A DNA stretch of 64,000 nucleotides from Persicaria tinctoria (lineage: Eukaryota > Streptophyta > Magnoliopsida > Caryophyllales > Polygonaceae). Each line of letters starts with the position of its first letter. Position 1 is the first letter of the stretch. The stretch lies in assembly GCA_037127255.1 (NCBI GenBank), contig JBANSL010000013.1, positions 11,304,688 through 11,368,687 of the forward strand, read 5' to 3'. The translations under genes and the position numbers were made by a program. Of this stretch, positions 49,801 through 62,541 are shown piece after piece. The notes under the pieces were generated by a model that saw only the letters and a program-made list of their open reading frames with translations, ran no database searches and had not been told where the DNA came from.

Positions 49801-51109
49801 GTTTTCAGATTCAGTAATGGTCTGATCAATTAAATTTAGGAAATATGGATTACTACTAATCGGTGCATTATTAGCAATGAATCTTTCAGGCAATTCAGTC
49901 GTAATTTCATCTCTAATTTGATCCTCATCCTCAATCAATAAACCATGTTTATTTGTAAACTTACGAGTGACATTTTTAGAATTTCTTATTTTAGATATTG
50001 ATTGGTAGTATTTGGTATTTCTGTCTCCAAACCTTAGAAATTTTGATTTAGCTCGTTGTTTCCAAAAAGTATTATTAAAGTCTAGGATAGCTTCACGCTT
50101 ACTTAACAATCTATTACGTTTAATGTTTATTGTATCGTTTGAATTTCCACTAATTTGTTGTGTTTGAAGTAACAGCAGTTGATTTTCAATATCTGTTATC
50201 TGTCGAAAATTATTATTTGGGTGAAACTTACACCAGATCTTTGTATTTTTTTTAAGAAGTTTCTGTTTTTGTAATAGTGTAAACACAAACGACCCATGAA
50301 GCTTATTCTGCCAAGTTGATTTAACTAATCTGTTATAGTTAGCATTACTAGTCCAAGACATTTCAAATTTAAACGGTGAACCAGCCCTAATTTTCGTACT
50401 TCCTATAGACATAGACATTAAAGAATGATCAGAAGTCGTAAAAGGATGATTGTGTATTGATAAGTTAGGGAACTATGTTAAGATATCTGTATGAACCATT
50501 ACTCTATCTAACCGTTCATAAATGTTATCAATAGGATTTTGACTCTTCCTCCACGTAATTGGACTACCTGTATAAGGGATCGTATGAACATCTAATTCTT
50601 CCACAATCTGTTGAATTCGCATAAATCTATTAGCCTACGGAATTAGTCCTCCAATTTTGTCAGAACCCGATTCGATTTCATTGAAATCTCCCATTGTCAA
50701 ACATGGGAGAGATTGGTTATGGATGACAATGAATAACTCATTCCAGAACCTATTTTTATCTATTTGATTTGAAGGAGCATAAATGAAAGTAATAATAAAA
50801 CTAAAGTTATCAATTTTAACCCGGTAAATAATGTACTTATCTGATGCTGAGATCTGTTGAAACGATTCAGTAAATTTAGAAGTCTTAAGTAAAATCCATA
50901 AACCTCCTTTTGTTCGATCCAATTGAGGCAATATGATGAGCATTGTTAAAACCTGCTCTAATATAAAGAGATTGAGTTGGCGGCTCAGTTGACTTGGTTT
51001 CTGCAAGGACTAAAATATCCAGTTTATTTCTTTTTTTGAATATAAGCTAAGTCTTGCCATAAGTTTGATTTTCTCACACCTCTGATATTCCAATATGCGA
51101 TGTTCGTCA
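46863..51109 (-). mobile_element. L1-type LINE, decayed, nearly full ORF2
   Basis: Reading on the minus strand from 51109: endonuclease start MTNIAYWNIRGVRKSNLWQD, a frameshift, LDILVLAETKSTEPP, then FIITFIYAPSNQ and LTMGDFNEI (endonuclease motif). RT: INHYRPISLCNTIYKVISK, LKLDMEKAYDKISW, RGIRQGDPLAPYIF followed by a stop, then SFADGTLIFGRADD, where the catalytic FADD is FADG. RNase H: VIKINVDGSVKIDSQ and ESDCTIIVNAINQ (47505-47221). Several stops and shifts make it inactive. Its 3' end near 46863 has TTTTTCTAATAAAAGTAAGAA, like the 3' end of the next LINE. Confidence 0.9.
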
Positions 51110-52360
51110 TTTAATAAAATATTTTATACATACCCGCTTTGTGAGCATTTCTAAAGCATCCATAATTTTTTACAGTAGTACAGAACGAATAAAATACAAA
51201 GTAAAACTATTAATCCAACTGAAATTAAATTTTTTAGGAAAATAGATATGGATATCATAGCTGTTGGGATATACCAAATCACTCCAAATCTGTTTCCAGA
51301 AGCACAAAGGAGGTGTTAACGCAGAGATAATGTTGTTAAGCTCTATAGTATCATTTGGAAACCAACGTTTTAGAGATCTCATGGTTTTGGAAGCACCCTG
51401 AACTGATATAAGATAGGTCTTCCGAAGGATACAACAGACATAGTAACTAAAACCGAAAATAGCTACCACAATACACACAAAGCCCTTAAGCAGAGCAGGA
51501 AACCAACCCTATTGAAAAATCATGACTTTATCAAAAAGGGCATTGTTTATTGTTGATTTGTTGATATAATTTCATTGTTCAAAACGACGCCATTTTAGTG
51601 TAAAACGACAACATTTTAATTTAAAACGATGGCATTTGTTATTGTATACTTTTCCTCTTTAAATGAATAAAATTACATCATTTTATTGTACGAGGTATTA
51701 TATGTTTTGCTAAAAAGACATATTTTGAAATCTAATAAGTCAATATGTAATTATCATATCGTTCTATTAATCTATAACAAAATGTGTAACTCGATTGAAA
51801 AACTTTAAACATGCATAGTTTTTTATTTAATTATCGAATTGTGTAATATAACATGTTATTTTGAAACTCTCGAGCTAAATTATAGTATCAAACTATCAAG
51901 TTAAATATAGTATAAAATTATCGGGATTTATTAAAAATATATCTGAAGTGATTAATATATATTCAATTTTCAAAACGTTCATAACTCATCATCATTCATC
52001 GAATATAGACTTGTAATATGTCAAATTGAAATTATCGATTAATAGAATTCATATAGGTAAGGCAGTAAGGGAGCATGCTCTCATGTCTCCTTAGGCCTTT
52101 AATTCAAAAACATTCAACACCTTCATCAAATCCATCTTCAAAAATGAATAAACAACAAAATTCCTCCCTCGCTCACACATGGATGATCAAATATATGGAT
52201 GTCATGTGAGCGAGTCTTTACTTAATGCTTCGATGGTGGATTGGTGGTGGTGATAGTGGTGGTTGTGGTAATGGCTGATGAGTGAAGAGTTTTTTTTTTT
52301 TTTTTTTTTATGCAGAGAAGAGGAACTCTGGATTTGTGGAAATTTATGAACTATATGTAT
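51110..52360. other. AT-rich spacer; possible LINE 5' region
   Basis: 51170-51478 (minus) is open, encoding a hydrophobic start and then SLKRWFPNDTIELNN. It could be 5' LINE sequence, but no gag zinc knuckle is visible. The rest has no gene. Confidence 0.4.
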
Positions 52361-52713
52361 AAGGCCTCATTTGGTTTAACACGGGAAGAACGATCCCGGG
52401 AAGTAACTTCCTGGGAATTGAATTTCCACGAATCACACTTCCCGAGCATTGAAAAAATATGTTTGATCGGATTTTAGATGGTAAGAATTAAAACAAGGAA
52501 ATTATAATTTTCTAATTATAAAAGGTGGAATTGCAACTTTCCTAGGGGGAGCATGTAAGTTAAATTCCTTTAAAATAAAGAAATTTAAATTCCCGAGCAT
52601 TTAACTTCCTGAGTCTTCTTGTGATAAAAAAATCCAACCAAACACATATATTTTATCTACTTCTTAGATTTTTCTACTTTCTAGGTTTTTCTATTGCCAA
52701 CCAAACGAGCCCT
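52361..52713. mobile_element. hAT-like MITE
   Basis: Ends are inverted: AAGGCCTCATTTGGTTT at the left and AACCAAACGAGCCCTAA at the right (rc TTAGGGCTCGTTTGGTT). About 350 bp, non-coding. A second AACCAAACAAGCC follows at 52736-52750. Target duplication unclear. Confidence 0.6.
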
Positions 52714-52876
52714 AATTTTAAACTATTTCTGTTGCCAACCAAACAAGCCATAATTTTAAATTTTTGTAATTATCCCACCATGATACTAGATTACTATTTA
52801 CATGGGTATCCAGGGCTACTAGTATCCGACTAATTCTATTAATTCTGAAGTTAAGGATCATGTAAATTCTACAGTT

Positions 52877-55480
52877 TTTTTTATTAGGAAAGGATTCGGG
52901 TGAGCAAGCTCTATCCGGCAGCATCCTTGCGGATGAGGTCTAAAAGACCTAAATCGTTGTGAATATCGACTCCCCAGGCATAATGGCAAATATGTGCAAC
53001 CTTATCAGCCACTCTATTGTCCAAACGAGGCACATGAAAGAATGAAACTTCTTTCAAAGTCGATAGAAGAAGTTTTACATCAGATAAAATCAGCTCGATT
53101 TCCTAAGGACATTTAGTTTTTCTGTTTAAGTGGTCAATGATTATACTAGAGCAAGTGTTGGACTCCCATTTTAAGAGCAAGTGTTTCTGCTTTGAGAGGG
53201 CTTTGTTTACCAAGTTTTTGATAACATGTTTGTAATGGTTGACCCTTCCAGTCCCGGATTATGGCACCCATCGTACTTTCATTGTTTGTTAGCGTTGATC
53301 CATCAAAATTAAGTTTAAGCGTATCCATTGGGGGTTTGCGCCACAAAATCCTTCTTTGATTCTTTTTCCTTTTCGGGAGGTTGGAGTTATGTGGGAGTAT
53401 GGGAAATTCCTCGTATAGACCAGCCTCTAGCAATGCAGTTTTACTCCAATTATCGATGTGGGAGTTAATCAAGCGTAAAGGTATGTCTTTCCGTGGAATA
53501 GGGACCTGCTGAACCAAATGTTGATTTCGAATATACCAGACAGACCACCCAAAAAAGGCAAGCACCTCCTTGGCCGACGAATTGAGATCGTTTCCAATGA
53601 ACGACATGATATGTTTAATGTCACGAGAATGAACTATCATGTTTGTAATAGTTGATTGTACACAAAAAGGGATTCGATAGATAGAGCGTACAAAGGGACA
53701 TTCCAACAGGATGTGGACATCATCTTCAACCGCACCGTTGCATAGACTACACGTGGAAGGGATAGGGGCACCCCTACAGGAAAGCCTAGAGGCAGTGACC
53801 ATCCTGAGAAACCTTCCAAAGAAAATGTTTGACCTTTGGTGGAATGTTCACATTCCATATCCATCCGTTGTTGTCTAAGTGTAGGGATGATTAGGCTGTT
53901 ATTAATTTGTATGCGCTTGTAGACTTGTAGCGGTCACTACTACAATTAAGCCCTATTGTAGCACTTTATTGCAGCGGTTGAGCTATTGAAGCGGTTGGTG
54001 CAACGGTTTAGTCTATTGTGGCGGTTCATGTGACGGTTTTGATCATGAATTATTATAATACCTATTGTGGCGATTTTGTAGAATCTATTGTGGCGGTTTG
54101 TTACCTATTGTAGCGGTTTTTCCAAAACACTTTGTTCACCACTAAATGAATCGATTTTGAAGAGCTACTGTGGCGGTTTTAAGCGTTTCTAAAAAACCTT
54201 TGCAATAGGTAGTAAAACCGCCACAATAAACCTAATGCAACGCCATCAACAGAGACGGTTGAAAACCGCCACAATAGGCCTATTGTGGCGGTTTTTAGGC
54301 CTTTTGTGGCGGTTTTGAACCGCTACAATAGGCTTTAATTGTTGTAGTGGGTAAACCACCCAACTCTATCGGGCCACCAGTAAACCCGATCCTCAAAATG
54401 AGAAGCGGGGAGCGGAATGTATAGAATTTCATTAACTATGCAATTAGGTAGCGCATATTGTAATTTCTCCGTCCACCATCTACCCCCCATAATGTAGTCA
54501 CTAACAGTTTCCTCCACGTTATTGATTTGGGGGCAATTATCTCTAGATAGCAAATAAGAGGTTGTTATCCAATTATCGGTCCAGAAATTAATTGATTTCC
54601 CATTTCCAACAGACCAAAGAAGCCCGTCTTAAATTTTTCGATTAAAGCCGTCAGCTTGGCCCAATGCCAGGAGACGACCCCACTTTTTGTATATTAAAAA
54701 ATGCTGGCAGGGCGAAGATATTTGTGTCTAATCAAGGTAACCTATACATTGTTCGGTTCTGCCAGAATCTTCCATAAGAGTTTCATTTAGAGGGCTTCAT
54801 TCATCTCTTTTGATTTATGAATCTCTAATCCCCCACACTGTTTTGGTTTGCAAATCCTATCTCAGCTTATAAGCAGTCGATCTTGAACATCCTTATTCCA
54901 GAAGAAAGTACAATTAATCTGATCGAGTTCTTTGTGCATTGCGGCGGAGAGCATGGAATTTTGCATAACATACAGCGACTTGGCTCATAAATTAGAGTTG
55001 ATTAAGATTGCACGCCCTCGTTGTGATAGAGCGTTTGCACGCCACTTACTTAATTGTTCTTTAGATTTACAGATGATATCTTCGAACGTGTGTTTGTTTA
55101 CTCTTCCATTGATAATCGGACACACTAGATATTTTTCCAAAGAATTTTCATTTGTAATATTTAAGAAGTTACGTATCTCTAGAATCCTATGGTTCGAGAT
55201 GTCTTTTGTGGCTTGGAAGCTTGATTTATGATAACTAACTTTTTATCTAAAAATTTTATAGTATGAATCAATTATTAATCTCACTTTAAGCCCGACATCT
55301 ATGCTACCTTTTGAGAAAATAATGATGTCGTCAGCAAATGAGAGCAACAGAATTCGAGGGTAATCTCTAAGGTAAATTCTATAGCGGTCGAACGAAGCGG
55401 GATTCGAATCGAGATCCTTGCTACTACTTGTATGTTCTTTCCGGCCGAACCGACCCAAATAGTTATGTGTTCTTGTTGCT
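52877..55480 (-). mobile_element. Second L1-type LINE, 5'-truncated, split by a CACTA element
   Basis: On the minus strand: RT piece LLLSFADDIIIFSKGSIDVG (55458-55243, intact FADD), degenerate RT/connection (55.2-54.36 kb), then the CACTA element, then zf-RVT (CSLCNGAVEDDVHILLECPF) and RNase H (LKLNFDGSTLTNNESTMGAI) at 53802-53146, continuing after a stop into FFHVPRLDNRVADKVAHICH. The 3' end at 52877-52884 is a T-run (poly A). Related to, but clearly diverged from, the LINE at 46.9-51.1 kb. Confidence 0.85.
53935..54349. mobile_element. Non-autonomous CACTA (En/Spm) element with 3-bp target duplication
   Basis: 415 bp. The left end CACTACTACAATTAAGCCCT and right end (rc) CACTACAACAATTAAAGCCT match over 27 bp with two differences. 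GGT precedes (53932-53934) and follows (54350-54352) it: the 3-bp duplication expected for CACTA elements. The interior is packed with subterminal repeats of TTGTGGCGGTTTT in both orientations. It sits inside the second LINE. Confidence 0.92.
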
Positions 55481-55496
55481 TTCGGCCGAAGGATCT

Positions 55497-55616
55497 AATG
55501 CTTAAACAAATTCATCCACAATTTCAAGCAATGCAACAATTGATGTAACTCTTCAACAAAAAGTAAAAAGAATCGACGCAGCTTTACCTTTCTCATATGT
55601 ATTCGATTTATTAGGC
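55497..55616. repeat. Duplicated tetraspanin upstream block, empty SINE site
   Basis: Matches 62503-62541 plus 62855-62925, that is, the right-hand copy without its SINE. The junction GTAACT|CTTCAAC (55545-55557) is the pre-insertion site. Confidence 0.85.
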
Positions 55617-56460
55617 CATTCTAGTACGGATACTAGAATTAAATTGAATATAAAATTGAAAGAATGACAACCATAGCATCTGAGGGATACTAGAAAAGCA
55701 TCAGCCAAGTATCGATACTGCAAAACGTGATACAGTGATTGTGTCAGTTTTTAATTTCTTTTTCCGAAAAATCAAGTAAAACGGCATCGTTTAATTAGGA
55801 TTAGAAATGAAATGAGGCACTTCACTGATGCAAGCTCTGCTGCAATTCTGAGCACAAGGAGGCCACATGTCATCATTGCATTAGTGGAGAGAGTGAGCGG
55901 TTGTGATCAATCTGCATGGACGGTTGAGATTTGACTTGGGTGAAATTAAAACACAATTAAAATATGTAAATTTTGACATTAAAAATGTGAAAAAAATAAA
56001 AACAAAAATTACAACATTACTAGATTCATTTTTCTCTACACATAGACATCAATTTTGAATATGTCTGATTATATTTTGAAAAATATATATTTTTTAATAC
56101 AAATATGTATAATAATACCCAAAAAAAATTAATTAATTTTTCAATAATAAGAATTTTAAATGTAAGAAGATGGATATTATTTAATATTTGAAATCGAAAA
56201 GCACGAAATATATATTAAAAAAATATTTAATAAATAAAATGTTTCATTTTGTAATATTAAGCTTTATTTAGTTTATATTAATTTAGTAATAACATTTTAA
56301 TAATAAAATTGAATATAATAATACATTCGAGAATGAAAATAATTATTGAAAAAAGATATATTTGTAAATTGAATTGGTGGAAAAAAGATGAGTTTTTGGA
56401 TGTTAGATAGTACTGATAAAATGAGAAAAAGTAAGAAAGGGATGTTAGGGTTGTGACCGG
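55617..56460. other. Unrelated DNA replacing the left tetraspanin promoter
   Basis: AT-rich, no gene. Homology to the right copy stops at GATTTATTA (55606-55614) and resumes at TGAGGCATTTCGTCGAACA (56461). No TE termini recognised. Confidence 0.5.
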
Positions 56461-56481
56461 TGAGGCATTTCGTCGAACAAG

Positions 56482-57660
56482 GCAAACGAAAACGGCCACC
56501 TCATCCGCCTGGTAGACCTGATCAGCTTCCTCCTCTCAATCGCCCTCCTCGGCCGCGGAATCTGGGTGGCCATCCACGCCACCTCCACCTCCGGCTTCCT
56601 CCTCTTCCTCCAGTGGCCTCTACTCGTGGTCGCCGTCGCCACTAGCTTCGTTCTGCTTGCCCCCATCTGCTTTCGCAACACCTTCATCGTCTACCTCTTC
56701 ACCCGCGCCGCGCCCTTCATCTTCCCCACACTGATCGGCATCTTCGTCTTCGTCTTAGCCACCGTCGTTACCGACAAAACATCGGGTCGACCCGTATTCA
56801 ACCGGGCCTACCGAGATTACTATCTCCAGGACTACTCCGCTTGGATCGAAGCGCGCATTGCGGATCCGGGCTCCTGGGCCATGACTAGCGCCCGGGTCAG
56901 GGACTCCGGCGTCTGTGGAAACATTATCCGGCAGCTTAACGGCGTGACTGAGACAGCTGATGTCTTCTACAAACGGAACCTCACCCCTATTGAGGTAACA
57001 TACTTTCATAGGTGTGGAATTCCAATTTAGGGTTTATTTGAATTGGGGAAATTTGTGATCGAAACAGTCCAATTAATCGACATCCATCATAAATTGAGCA
57101 AATTTTGTGGGAAATTGATCCAAAGAGTCGGAAGATTACCTAATTTGAAGCACAATACAGGTGATCTTAAGGTTTTAGCCTGTAAAATGATGGAAATTTG
57201 TGGATGGATTATGCAATTGTCCTCCTGACGAGCTGATGAACCCCCAAATGACAAGCGTTAATTCCTCACATTGATCCTGGTTGCCTTTCAGTCCGGATGC
57301 TGCAAGCCTCCGACAGAATGCGGCTTCGCGTACGTGAACGAGACAACGTGGAATGCAGTAGCCGGATCCACAACAGCCAACCCCGACTGCAGCCTCTGGA
57401 GCAACGACCAGGAGCAGCTGTGCTACGCGTGCAGCTCGTGCAAGGCAGGGGTTGTAGCCACCCGCAGGCATTGCTTGATCAGCCTCCTGGTTTTGGGCAT
57501 CGTTCTGCGCATTGGTCGTGCTCTCTGTGACCTATTGGGTTGCAGAGTCTGGGCTCAAGAGGATCAAGCGGATGGAGATGCAGAACGCGGAGAAGGAGAC
57601 ATATGGCAAGAGCCTCCTGCTCAAGGCCGCGCTGCCTGGTGTCTGAAAGCAGTTTGCTGT
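56482..57660 (+). pseudogene. Tetraspanin-8-like gene copy, start codon lost
   Basis: Exon 1 (56482-56994) and exon 2 (from 57292, after TTTCAG) match the copy at 63056 almost throughout. Exon 1 has no indels against it. A 6-bp deletion turns CGAACACCATGAAGGC into CGAACAAGGC and removes the initiator ATG; the next in-frame ATG is at 56881. TM1-TM3 and the large loop remain: GVCGNIIRQLNG, then SGCCKPPTEC (the tetraspanin CCxPP motif) and CYACSSCKAG. After KAGVVAT the frame gives only part of TM4, and the likely true end (KRIKRMEMQNAEKETYGKS) is in another frame, so a shift lies near 57500. Promoter homology is also interrupted. A pseudogene is the best reading. Confidence 0.85.
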
Positions 57661-58244
57661 CATGGATCACTGCCATCGGTTAAGTAGTCAAGTGTAACTG
57701 TTAGGTGAAGAATTAGGACTTAGGAGTAGTTTTTGGTAAGGAATTAGTTGTGTTGTGTATCCAGACAATCACAAGGAACTTATCTGTGTGATGTTATTTT
57801 ATGTAATGTAGTTGTGGTCAATTAACTATTTAACTTTGAACAATGACTTGAAAAATACTTGGCACTAAATGTCTGTACAAGAAATTGTGAGTTGGGATCA
57901 TATCTTTCTTCCTTGATCGGAAGTAGCCTTATCGGATCTTAGGAATAGAACACCTTCAACATCTGTAAGAGGTGGTTTTACTCTTCTTATTGAACTCAAT
58001 TCAACTGATATCTGAATCCGCCATGTAAAAAACTAATAGAAGAAGGTGCAAGACAACTGATGTGTGCTACAGATAGAACCTTACGCCCTTACTCACCCTA
58101 TCATAATTATGATAACCGGTCATCCAAACATAACTTTAAGGCAACAAATTATTTTTTGGGCTTTGTTTTAGTGGACCGGGCTTGAATTGTTGCCCTTGGG
58201 AATTTGAAAATTGAAATCCCAGACATAACTTGAAGTTCTTCTTA
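57661..58244. other. 3' flank of the tetraspanin pseudogene, no gene seen
   Basis: Probable old 3' UTR (to ~57850) and spacer. Confidence 0.5.
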
Positions 58245-59352
58245 GACCATGTACAACCATGGGTTTTACTTACCTTATAGGTCTTAAAAGTTAAACCCAT
58301 GGTTGCAATCCAAACCTTAAGGGAAGAGGATGGAAGGGGTTACTCCTTCCCACTAAGGTAACCTCTTCCACCACAAGGGACCCCCACCCTTTTATTCTTA
58401 TATTTATTTGATGTATTAATTATTCAAATGTATTTATAATATATATTTATTATTATTATTTTCAAATAATAATTATACCATTAATTTTATTTTATTTTTC
58501 TTCATAATTTGAGTATAATTTTTTCCTATATATACTCATCTTGACCTATTATATTGTTTGCACTTCTTTTTCATATTCCATTCTTATACACTAATGTAAT
58601 TATTTTTGTTATTTGCTTATTATATAATGTTATTATTATTTTTATTTTTACTAAGGTAACCTCTTCCCATTTTATTTTTATTTTTTTTAACACACAAGTG
58701 GGCCACAACATATTAACCTCTTCCCATTAATTTTATTTTATTTTTCTTCATAATTTGAGTACAATTTTTTCCTGTATATACCCTATCTTAATCTATTGTA
58801 TTTTGCCCTTCTTTTTCATCTTCTATTTTCATAAACTATGGATCACAATCATCCAAATACCCCACCCATTACAAACTCATGTGAATTTGAAGAATGATTT
58901 GGTTGAACACGTGTGGAACCATTTCCATGGTTCCGATCCGATTTGAGGAGTTATTAAATGTCGTTGTTATTTACCTATAATGTAATGTTGTTATTTTTTT
59001 ATATTTTTTTTATCTATATGAAATAAAAAATATTAATATCAAGTACTTATGAATTTTATTTATAATAAAAATAAATGAGGTAGAAAATGTAATGTTATTA
59101 TTTTTGTTATTTTCCATCTATATGAAATAAAAAATATTAATATCAAGTATTTATGACTTTTATTTGTAATAAAAATGAATGAGGTGGAAAAAGTGGGGAA
59201 CAAGGTAACCCCATGGTTGCAAGGATAACCTCTAAAGAAGAGGTAGAAAAAGTATAAAATATTTTAGTGAAAAAAATATATTAGGTGGCAAACTATGATA
59301 AGGGGATGGAAATTGGAAAGGGGAAGAGGTAACTTCATGGTTGCACATGCTC
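58245..59352. mobile_element. PIF/Harbinger deletion derivative
   Basis: TTA occurs on both sides (58242-58244, 59353-59355), the usual 3-bp target duplication of PIF/Harbinger. The ends are inverted: GACCATGTACAACCATG and, reversed, GAGCATGTGCAACCATG (15 of 17). Inside, 58.85-58.95 kb reads NLKNDLVEHVWNHF followed by a stop, like the 'L..DLIEHLW' tail of ALP1/Harbinger transposases. The rest is AT-rich with two pairs of internal duplications (about 58478/58733 and 58979/59091). Confidence 0.78.
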
Positions 59353-60375
59353 TTAGCCTAGGGCATCTCCTTTGTCATATTATAGTACGTATTATTTTGT
59401 AGTTTTTCTGTATGCCAATTTTGACGGACTAAACTACATATAAATAGTAATGTAAATTTTCACTTTCACATCCCATTTTCATACCTCCATCATATCTTTA
59501 CCATTTTGATGTATAATTTTGATGAATCTATAATAATAAAAAAGATGAATGTCATTTTCTAAAAATATTATTTATACAGTAATAATTCAAATATGTCAAA
59601 TATTATAGTCATATTGAAAAACTCTCAAATATCTTTACATTACTATAACTTTTATTTTTAATTGAGAGTCATAATTATATACTCCGTATTATATAAATTT
59701 ATAATTGTATTGTTTATATATTTATATAAATTAAAAATAAATAATTTTTAAAAAATGACATTTGGCATTCCAAATGAAGAAGCCAGATTTAACATTTCAT
59801 TTGGAAATAGGTCAAAAAAATAAAATATCAAATTGGGTTTTGGCATATGGTGGGATCAAAATTAGAGCAAAAGCCAATTTTTCCCCTACGATGAGAGATG
59901 ACCTTAACGGGTTAATTTATAGTACATGTAAACTTTCAATTACAAAAAAATAATCTATGTTATAAAAAAAAATCTATACCAAATGATTATTATAAAATGT
60001 AAAAAGAAATGGATCTAGCCCAAGAAATGTCTTTTTCTCATAGTGGATTTCTACTCCGTCTCCTCGACGTCAAGAAGCACAACGTTGATCTCAGGATCCT
60101 CTCGAATTACCAGCATTCACCTTTATCACTACATCGTCACTTCCACTCGCTTCGTCTTACTTGGTGTCATGGTTGTTGTGATTGATTTTTCCTCCATTTA
60201 TGTGCGAGTGTTTTATCTTATATGATGACGGTCTGCTCACCCATCCGTAATCCGACCTCTCGATTTCTTGTCTGGTATATAACCTATATAAGTATATTCA
60301 AATATTACCTTTTTTTTTAAATCTAGCAACGGTACTGTATATTTTTCTAAATATAAAAATGGGAGTCTAGACATC
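59353..60375. repeat. AT-rich spacer containing dispersed repeat copy B
   Basis: 59589-59623 is identical to 11687-11721, with similar sequence to about 59740. The remainder has no gene. Confidence 0.55.
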
Positions 60376-61658
60376 CAGGCCGTGTTTGGCAGGGGATGCG
60401 AGGGAGTGCCGGGGATGGGGGTGGGTTTTCGAGAACCGCGCCTGCGTGTTTGACAAGGGGATGCGGGGGTGGAGGGGGTTGCGAAACAGGGGATGCGGGG
60501 GGTGTGAGGGGATGCGAGGACCACCTCATTCAAGGGAGATGGAGCGGATGGGGAGATGCGTGTGCCCAGATTTGCCCCTACCTTTTCCTGTGGCTATGGA
60601 GAAACTTCCCGATCTCCCCTTCTCTTTGTCTCTCTCCCTCCTCTCCTCCCCACTCCTCCAGTCTCTACTTCCATGGCTTCCGCCACCGCTGCTGCCTCCA
60701 CGGCCTTGAAGATCCCTCCGTCCTCCAAGCTTTATCATCTTCCGTCCTCCAGTCTCTACTTCCATGGTTTACGACTTCAATTGCCGCCATTACCATCTGA
60801 AATTCAAACAAGAAATCACAATTGTTAAAACACTGTAACCCTAGAAAAGGGGGAAAGTGAAATTGAAGCAGAAAAATATGAATTATCCAGAAAACGGTAA
60901 GATCCAGACGAGGCGTGAGTTGGGTAAGTGAATTTCAGCTTGAGAGAACGCAGGTGAAATGGAATTTTTTTAAAAAAAATGGAATGAAGTGAAAATTGAA
61001 ATTTTTTTAAAAAAATGGAAATTTTCACAGACCGATGGAGTGCAGAAACTTGTCAACGAGTTTCAGACTAGCAAAAGAGAAAACGTCAAGACGAAGAGAG
61101 GCTACTGAGATCTCTTTGGTCACCGAGGAGTCGTCTTCGTCCGGAGGCGGCGGGGATGGCAGGAATTGGATTCCGGTCGCCGAGGAGTCGTCTCCGTCGT
61201 CGCACTGGGGCTTCTGCTACTCCATGTTTCATTTCCATAATTTGCAAAGATGGAATTGCACTATCGAGAGCAGAGAATTTCAAATTATTTGTTCGTTAAT
61301 CAGTTTAAACTAATTTCGATTTCATTTAATTGGTTGTTTATGAATCATGATTTGTAGATTGAATTCTTGCTTTCTTTTTTAATTAATCGTCTTTCTTAAT
61401 TTGCAGTGATGATTTCAATTTCATGTGGTGTATGATGAATGCTTGGGAGGGGTATTATGGTCATTCCAGGTCAATTAGTGGGGGCAATTATGACTTTTTG
61501 GGTGTCTTCATCCCCAAATACTTTAAAACACAATCAAACACAAACGAGATTAAACTGACTTCAAATCTCCCCCTCGTCCACCCCCAAATTCCATCCCCTC
61601 TACCCAAAAAAATCCATCCATATCCATCTACCCCCATCTCGTTGACAAACACGCCCTA
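60376..61658. mobile_element. Possible hAT-like element with captured exon
   Basis: The left end CAGGCCGTGTTTGG and right end AAACACGCCCTAAG (rc CTTAGGGCGTGTTT) are inverted. GC-rich purine-strand sequence follows the left end. Inside, 60673-60825 (+) encodes MASATAAASTALKIPPSSKL and more, which looks like a chloroplast transit peptide and ends at a TAA without a mature domain. CTCCAGTCTCTACTTCCATGG occurs twice (around 60655 and 60747). No target duplication found, so the borders are tentative. Confidence 0.42.
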
Positions 61659-61843
61659 AGCTTTTACCCCACACAAGTGACACAGTGAATCAGAATCACC
61701 TATGTGAATTACTCTAGTATTTCTCACACTCATATTGCATAAACTGTAGCATTGATGACTGGCGGATTTGTCCAGTATACAATCTTCATTTTCCCATTGC
61801 AATTAGCAAGCCATCCTAGCCCAGTAGGGATCCTCTACACTCA

Positions 61844-62138
61844 ACTCCCTACTCCACCTATTTATTTGATCATTTTTTTTAACAAAAAAAAATATTTATA
61901 TTCTTAACATCTATTTTTATATATTTATAAAATTTTATTTTGAAAAATCATGTTTTAAAATTTTTAATAATTATATTGTGTAAAATATTACCTTTTTAAT
62001 TTAAAAAAAATTTAAAACATGATTTTTTAAAACAAAATTTTATAAATATATAAAACCAAATGTTAGGAATATAAATTTAATTTTTTAATTTTTTTTAAGA
62101 TTATATAAATGTTAAAATAAATTGGTGGAGTAGGGACT
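61844..62138. mobile_element. Foldback MITE
   Basis: About 295 bp that is almost entirely one inverted repeat: ACTCCCTACTCCACC at the left, GGTGGAGTAGGGACT at the right, and inner arms TATAAAATTTTATTTTGAAA and TTTTAAAACAAAATTTTATA. Non-coding. Confidence 0.8.
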
Positions 62139-62184
62139 GGAATATGAAATGTGTTGTTGTAATCTTGTTTGATCCTAGCTAGAG

Positions 62185-62470
62185 GTGGCAATCGAGCGAG
62201 TTGAGTTCGGGTCGGTTTATTCGGTTTCGGGTCATATCAGACTCGGGTTGATATCGGGTATGATGTCAATGCGGGTCTGGTCGGGTTCGGGTCGGGTTTA
62301 TTCGGGCATTAGTTTATCGGATACAATCGGGTTTTCGGGTCCTATTCGGTTCGGACGAATCGGGTTTCGGTCTAAACAGGTTCGGGTGAATAGGATTTCG
62401 GTCTAGGTGGGTTCGGATGAATAAGATTTTGATCACAACGGTTTTGGTTGAATTGAGTTCAGTCAAATCG
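62185..62470. repeat. CGGGTTTCGGGT-type degenerate minisatellite
   Basis: Many variants of TTCGGGT/TCGGGTTT in tandem, decaying towards 62470. It is a common low-complexity repeat in plant genomes. Confidence 0.8.
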
Positions 62471-62541
62471 AACTCGTAAATATCATATTGGATAAAACAA
62501 ATTCATCCATAGTTTCAAGCAATGCAACAATTGACGTAACT

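Noticed and set aside
56460..56645. Plus-strand Pro/Arg-rich frame starting with ATG at 56460
   Set aside because: It runs through tetraspanin exon 1 in the wrong frame; the conserved frame has no ATG.
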